NCBI GenBank assembly: GCA_027625915.1
Contig: JANTQA010000029.1
Location: forward strand, 5,642,001-5,706,000
DNA length: 64,000 bases
Reading direction: 5' to 3'
From: Anaeramoeba flamelloides
Taxonomy: Eukaryota; Metamonada; Anaeramoebidae
Shown here: piece by piece, positions 58,080-64,000 of the stretch
Numbering within the stretch: position 1 is the stretch's first letter
How the letters are laid out: every line of letters starts with the position of its first letter
The notes under the pieces: generated by a model
What the model was told of the DNA's origin: nothing
The model's database searches: none
What the model saw: the letters and a program-made list of their open reading frames with translations, nothing else
Position numbers and translations under genes: made by a program

Positions 58080-59445
58080 TTATAAATAGCTTTTAGTAGG
58101 CTGGTAAGTCTGTGTATCTTCCTTTGATCTTGATATTCTGGGGCCACTTACGCCAACAATATAATTACTGCCGTCACTGGGATTTAATCGTTGCATTGCA
58201 ATCATACACATGTCGATAATGTTTCCAAAAATGAAAAAGCCACCTGTAAATAACTTTATAAGACCTAAAGTTGGGTATCCTAAATAAAAACGGTCTGCGC
58301 CAAAAACACCAAGAATTGCAGACAATAAAAGTGCTGTTGAAAATTTTTTTCCATTTCTTTTAAGGTAAATTAATTTAATAAAAAACAAAATAGAAATTAA
58401 TTATCAAAAGAAGTGCTTTGAAGAGAGAATTTATAATTGGCATGTTGCTAGATGTTAATTGAAAAAAAAAATTGATTTTATGACAAAATTGCAATAAAAA
58501 AGAAAAAAAATTAATGTGAGTCAATTTTTGTTTTTAATTGATATAACAAAAATCTCACATTTTTATATTTATTTTTTTTTTATTGTTTAAGGGGGGGGGG
58601 GTAGTTCCTCTTATTTGCCCTAATTCCTAAATTGTTATTTAGAAATTGTTTTAAAGATTTCCATATACTTTTATTTTCCACTAGGGCTAATAAAGTTATG
58701 GAGTCTTTTCTGTTAATAATATTAAAAATATTATTGTTTTTTAATATATGAGATATATTGATTTTTTTTAATTCAGATATCCAGATTTTTTCGATTATTT
58801 TCATAGGCAGGTCAGTTAAATATACATAATTTTGGTTTAAATCGATCAAAATAAAATATTATGTTAAAATCTATTTCAACTTTTAAATACAGCTATTTTA
58901 AAAAAGTTGGGACTTTTTGACACTTTTTTAGAGTTTTTTATTTTAAAAAAGCGAGTACTTTTTTTTAGAATTAAAAGCTTTCTAAAAAAATACAATTAAT
59001 AATAATAATCTCAAAAAATTCTTTTCTTCGAACTCCAACCTCTGTGATATCTTGTCTTCAAGGGTTTATTTATTTCTTTTTATTAAAATAGAAAAGTCAG
59101 AAAAATTAGTTTTTATGAAAAACTTTCATCACTTTTATGAAACTTTATTTTTTTTTTTTGAAAAGTTTTAATTTTATCAATATATAAAAAAAATACTCAA
59201 TTTTATAAAATTGTTGTAAAATTAAATACATTTGTTGGACTTTTTAGCGCACAATAAAAGATCACATAAGTAACCAAAAAAAAAAAATTGCAAAAATTAA
59301 CAAAAAAAAACAATAACACACGAAAAAACGATTGGTCATAATAACACATAATCTTTTTTTTTTTTTTTTTCAACCCAAACAATAATCTAAAAAAAAAAAT
59401 TATGTAACCTTAACTCCAAGTTTTGTGAATCACCTGAAATAATAA

Positions 59446-59483
<38 letters not shown>

Positions 59484-62021
59484 TTTGTTTTCAAGAACAA
59501 ATAACCAATTAAATATATTAATAATTAGCTTTAAAGTATTCTAAACATATAAAAACCTGATATTTCAAAAATTCAAAAAATTAAAACCAAAAACCAAAAA
59601 AAGGTGAGTCATAATTGTTGAAAAGAGCATTACGAATTTTTTATTACTGAAATTTCACTGAAAAAAGATGACAAGAAGATTTTTTTACTAATCAATTAAA
59701 TTCATTTTAAAAGGCACTACATTTTCTCAATTTTCTTAATGTTTAGTTGTTCATTTTCGAAGATCTTTTTTTTTGTTCGATGATCTTTTGTTAAAAAAAA
59801 AAATTATCAAAAAAAAAACGAAAATTTTGGAAAGAAAAAATAAAATAAAAAGAAAAAAAGTAAAACAAAAAAAAAGAAAAAAAGTGGAAAAAGATAGAAA
59901 AACAAAAATTTGAAAAAGAAAAACAAAAATTTAAAAAAGGAAAAAAAAAATTTGCAAAATTAGAAGAAATGATTCTGATCTAAAAATTGAAAAATTTATT
60001 TTGATAAGAATATGGGAGAAGAGCAACAAAAAAAGTTCCAATAGGATTATAATGGAAGTCAACATTTTTGAAAAATAGTTTAGATTTGGGGGTTGTGTAT
60101 TAAAAAAAAAAAATGATATGCCTGATAAATCAAGAAATGTTCCTTTAAAAAAAAAATTTGTTTGTGTCTTATAAAAAAAAATTTTTTTTTGTACCTTATT
60201 TGTTTGATTAGAGTGTGTGTTAAAAAGTCTTATGACTGTAGTTTTAATATAATATATTTCATTTTTTTGTTGTATTTGAGAGCTTTGTTATTTTCCCGAG
60301 TCTTTAAATATGTTACATTTTATAAAATAGTATTAAATATCTTTACCATTCCGGAAAAAAATTGTCAAATCAGTTTTAATTGTAAAATTTTCGTAAATGT
60401 TCTCAGTATCAAATATTTTATCAATGTCTTTTTTTATTTCAATTTTGAAAACAAAAACCAAATCCAGAAATTAGTTTGATTATTAGAATCAAAATAGAAT
60501 TGAAAAACATTATATTAAGCCAATTTTACCAAAATATTAAGAATTTTCAATTTTCTAAATTTGAGTTTTAATTGTAAACATTAGTAAAAGTGATTTTTTG
60601 GATTTTTTAATGATATGCTTTTTTCCTATTATTGTGGAATTGGCTTTAAGATTTTAAAAATAGTTATCAATCCAGTTTGAGTAATTTCAGTTTCTGGTAC
60701 CTTTCTTGATTGATGAACAATATGTAAAAAAATAATTGAAAAATTTTCCTTTTCACTATCGTTTTATAATTAAAATTGATTTGGCAATTTTTTTTTACAT
60801 TTGACAATTCTTTTCCAGAATGGTTATTCCAGTATAGTTAAATCTTTGAAATACATTTTGAAAAGAAAAACACTTAAATATTATTTTAAACCCTGACTCT
60901 GAAATATTTTCAATCTTTGAAAATTAAGAAACAAAAATATGGTTTTAGTTGTCGTCAATGAAGATTTTTATAATTTTTCTGCTCGTTGTGATTTAACAAA
61001 ATTTTTGACAATCGAATTAAAAATAAAAATATTTCATTTCTTAATTGGAAAAAGGAAGCAAGAAAGAATAAGTATCGAATTTCAAATCTCAAAAAAAAAC
61101 ACTTTGTCTTTTTACAGCCTGTTTTTTTTTCTTTATCAGTTTATAGAAAAAATGAACTAGAAAATTAAAGTGGTTGATTCTTTTTAAAGCCGTTTTCGAA
61201 AAGTGAAAAATCAAAGTTTTAAAAGGATCCATCCAAACTGATAAAAAGGTGCAACCAACACTTTATAAAACTTATAGTAATCCCTTTTTTCAAGCATTTG
61301 TGTATCGAGTAATCCTATTAATTTTCACGAAACATTTCTTGAAATTACAAAATGTTTGTTCAAATAAAAACAAAAAGACACTACGGTGTTTGTATAGGTG
61401 CACATTTCATGGTAAATATAAAAACGATCTCGGAGAAATTTTCTTTTTTTTTTATTTTCTTTTTATATTTATTCGATTTTCTTGTGTTTATTTTGGAAAC
61501 TATTTTTTTTAATTCTCAGGATCGACAATTTTTCCTTTGGTATTCAGTGATCGATTTTAAACAAATGAAATCTTTTCTTTTTTTTTTTTATTTTTTGTTT
61601 GTTGACTTTTGGTTAAAAAGAGTTTTATTTTTTTTAATTATCAAGAAATACAATTTTTCCTTCGGTGCTAAGTGGTTGATTTTTAAACAAACAAAAGTTT
61701 TTTTTCTTTTTTGTTTGTTGGTTTCTTGTTTGAAATAATAAGATCAAAAAGAGCTTTGGAGAAAATTTACGTATATCTGCACTCGATCGACTTTTGAAAT
61801 GTTGTTTCACCGTCGCAATTTACACCATCCTCAACATTGCATGTGATGCTTAATTCCCCATCTTCTGGACATTTCTCGTATTCGCCAGTTTCGGAATCGA
61901 TTGATGGCTCATCACAAGTATATTTTGAAGAGGGTAAGTCTGAGCAGTCCAAAGAATATGCAAAAGGGGTGATAAATAAGCAAAGTATGAGGAGAAGCGA
62001 AAAGCTAATTGCACAATACAT
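58080..62021 (-). CDS. TM2 domain-containing protein of the TM2D (Almondex/Amaretto) family, two exons
   Basis: The exons 61771-62021 and 58080-58356 join in frame to 175 residues across a 3,414-base intron (GTAAAT...TTAAAAG). A signal peptide (about 1-24) is followed by a cysteine-rich extracellular part with C26, C36, C51, C61, C69 and C81 (LDCSDLPSSKYTCDEPSIDS). Two membrane segments joined by the invariant DRF motif (D105-R106-F107 in GADRFYLGYP) come next. The C-terminal NPSDGSNYIVGVSGPRISR matches animal TM2D proteins (GPSDGSSYI...TRLTR). In insects and mammals these proteins modulate Notch signalling and endolysosomal function; a protist role is unknown. The splice joins CRYT-NGKKFSTALLLS, where animals have CRNVNG..., supporting the join. 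Which of TM2D1-3 is closest cannot be decided here. Confidence 0.9.
58580..58849 (-). other. F-box-like open stretch in TM2D intron
   Basis: This is an 89-codon open stretch with F-box-like signature: YLTDLPMKIIEKIWISELKK, then LALVENKSIWKSL. No ATG opens it, and the only internal ATG is within the motif. No acceptor site is visible upstream, so it is probably a gene fragment or chance. Its 3' end runs into the short block shared with 10,755-10,832 and a run of about 11 G on the plus strand (58,591-58,601), suggesting a retroposed fragment. Confidence 0.3.
59449..59481. repeat. (TA)n microsatellite in TM2D intron
   Basis: About 16 TA units. Confidence 0.9.
61526..61736. repeat. two-copy tandem repeat in TM2D intron
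   Basis: The unit at 61,526-61,640 (ACAATTTTTCCTTTGGTATT, CGATTTTAAACAAATGAAA, TTTGTTTGTTGACTTTTGG) is repeated with drift at 61,650-61,736 (ACAATTTTTCCTTCGGTGCT, ATTTTTAAACAAACAAAAG, TTTGTTTGTTGGTTTCTTG). A third degenerate relative may lie near 61,160. It lies about 35 bases downstream of the exon 1 donor, on the opposite strand sense. Confidence 0.65.
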
Positions 62022-62545
62022 TTTGAAAAGTTAAAATTCTGAAAAAATGAGTTTATGTTGAAAATTCATACTTCAAAAAACTCCTTGATGGGTAAAGATT
62101 ATTAATTTCTTAAAAACTTTTCCCCTTTAAAGTGTTGTGAAGTTCTTGAAAGATTTGAAAATTGTCTTCAAGTGTTTAAAAGTTTAACCCAAACAAGGCA
62201 AAGCTTTGAAAAAGTTTTGTGATTTTTTGTTGTCTAAATATTTGTCTGTATGGCCGAAAGCATATGTTTGTAATTAATTCCATGATTTTTAATATATACT
62301 TGTTTCAATACAGTACCTAAATACCACTCAATACTAAATTATTTTCAAATCAATTTTTTTGTGGATCTCCTTATTGCGATGGAAAATTTTCATTTTATGG
62401 GTTGAATTAGTTTTGAGTTTTAACTAAGTTTGCAAATTTTTTCTGTATATCGTTTTGTAAAAAAAAAAATCTGACAAGAAAAGAATCTAGGGCACAATTT
62501 TTAATTGTTAATATATTCTGAAAAGTATTGTGTTAAATTGCTGAA
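62022..62545. other. 5' region of the TM2D gene
   Basis: Upstream flank of the minus-strand TM2D gene. No specific motif is supported. Confidence 0.3.
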
Positions 62546-62932
62546 TAATTAAGATTCAAATCCTTTTTATAACTATACAAATTTTTTATGAACTTAGTTA
62601 TAAACCTACCCAAATTTCATTAAAGTGGGGTGTCTATAGAATACTTTGGTAATTGTTTGATAGCATATTTAGATCAAATTTTTTTTAAAAAGAATAGAGT
62701 TGTATTGAAGTACCTTTGAGTTTGGAAAATGATAATTTCTTTTCTTGTTTTTTGATTGATTGGATGTTGTTTGGAACAAGTAAGATTTAATTGGTCGTCA
62801 TTCTACCAGGTGTATAGTTATAATTTTAAAAGTTTGATTCTTATATAAAAGAAATTAATAAACAATTTAAAAACAATTTTCCGAATAATAACAATTAAAA
62901 AACTTGTTCAGTGATTTTTTTCGTATCAGGTT
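62546..62932. repeat. dispersed repeat K, copy 2 (uninterrupted)
   Basis: This is colinear with the two halves of the 36-37 kb copy. It reads straight through ACAATTTAAAAACAATTTTC where the other copy carries the 681-base TTAA-flanked element. Confidence 0.8.
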
Positions 62933-64000
62933 TTTTTTTAAATAAAATATTTAAGTTTTTTGATAACATATTAATAATTTTTGTTAAATCTTAGTCTAAA
63001 TGGTCATTTCCTTGATAATATTAGGGGTTTAAAACCCATAGATGATCAAATTAACTTTGGAAATGTTCCAATTTATGCTTCAGATCTATCGATATTCCCG
63101 AAAATATTCCAAAATCAAAAATACTCTAAATTTTTTTTAACACTTAAAAACACTTTTTGAACAACTGTTAAGATATTCTAGTGTCAATACGCTTTGTTTA
63201 ATTGAAAAATTGGAATTTATTGTCAAATATTTTTTTTTATTTTAAAACATCAAAATTCAAAAAAAAATTTATTTTGAAGAAGAATGTCAAACCATTTTGT
63301 GTGAAAGGAATTGGTATCTTAGATTTCTACAATATTTATGGGCATTGTTAACTTGTATGACCAAAAGGGAGTAAATATTTTTCCAAACATTATTTCTAAT
63401 AATATATCAGTACTCATAATTTTGTAATCTTTGTGAAATCCAAAAATCACCAGTTGTATCTAATCGTTTGTATAAGTACCATTCACCACATAAGGTTACC
63501 CGAGCCAAACTTTATTTAATCCCTATTCCAGAAGATAAATGGTTTTAATATAACCCAACACAGCCCACCAAGTCTACCAAGTCCAGAAATAACTCAAAAA
63601 TGTACATAAACCTATCCAAACAAGTTCTAACATTTCTAAATATAGCCAAAAAAAAAAAAAAAAACTATCGAGAGGGCATAAGTGAGAAAATTCAAATAAA
63701 AAACATTTTATCTTGAGGTGAATTTCTATTTTCACCATAACCATTTATCTTTGAACACTACGGTTTCTTAAAAGTTCTTCAAAAAGTTTGTTTTAGGTGG
63801 TTGAAAATTTTTCACATATTTTTGATTTTAGTAGATTTTAGTGATTATTTCACAAGCCCTTTTGTTATCATTTTTTTTTTTTTTCGATAAATTGAATAAC
63901 TTTTTTATCAAATATTTTGTTACACTATATACCAGAAATTCCCTGAAAATTAAAGGAGAAAAAGTAGTTTGATTGGAAATCAAAATGATATTTGACAGTC
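62933..64000. other. AT-rich spacer with a GC-richer patch
   Basis: A patch at about 63,420-63,600 is visibly less AT-rich (CCACATAAGGTTACCCGAGC, CACAGCCCACCAAGTCTACC). On the minus strand it opens a 32-codon stretch (LARVTLCGEWYLYKRLDTTG) that I cannot assign. No complete gene is supported before the window ends. Confidence 0.35.

Noticed and set aside
58357-58443. Short alternative 5' start for the TM2 exon (MPIINSLFKALL...).
   Set aside because: It is out of frame with the TM2 exon and would need an intron of about 30 bases; the distant exon at 61,771-62,021 gives an exact family match instead.
1-64000. CRISPR arrays, rRNA genes, viral genes or toxin systems.
   Set aside because: No regularly spaced repeats, rRNA signatures or capsid/integrase-like proteins were seen; the DNA is eukaryotic nuclear in character.

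Overview
The window is eukaryotic nuclear DNA, extremely AT-rich, with eight protein genes. Six of them contain spliceosomal introns; the signal peptide peptidase and the 974-residue BTB gene are single open frames. The standard code is used, with TAA as the stop in seven genes and TAG in one. BTB/ankyrin proteins with long K/E-, N- and Q-rich inserts, together with the AT content, suggest a free-living amoeboid protist. An Anaeramoeba-like metamonad is my best guess, by inference only; no rRNA or other marker gene is present to confirm it.

Layout: signal peptide peptidase (+, 3.0-4.4 kb); ERI1-type 3'-5' exoribonuclease in four exons (-, 7.6-11.2 kb); ankyrin/double-BTB protein in three exons (-, 15.4-20.0 kb); a decayed LINE with an A-tail (-, 20.85-22.7 kb); CCDC47-like ER protein in four exons (+, 24.3-30.5 kb); ribosomal protein eS24 in two exons (+, 34.4-35.0 kb); a CAMKL-type pseudokinase with UBA-like and KA1-like parts (+, 43.3-46.3 kb); a BTB/BACK/Rossmann-like protein (-, 52.8-55.7 kb); and a TM2D-family membrane protein in two exons (-, 58.1-62.0 kb). 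The genes are unrelated housekeeping and signalling genes, with no sign of operons or a pathway cluster. SPP, CCDC47 and TM2D are all secretory-pathway membrane proteins, probably by chance.

The rest is dominated by short non-autonomous DNA transposons. By pairwise comparison inside the window I resolve at least ten repeat families. Several have readable terminal inverted repeats and target-site duplications, and three insertions have a related uninterrupted copy elsewhere in the window. These elements and other spacer DNA swell one intron in each of four genes to 2.4-4.4 kb, while all other introns are 98-337 bases. The most notable observations are the nested TTAA-flanked element at 36.5-37.2 kb, the 3-base-duplication MITE families, the 185-base-arm hairpin at 5.6-6.0 kb, the pseudokinase that lost every catalytic motif, and the repeated GTTTGT splice donors.
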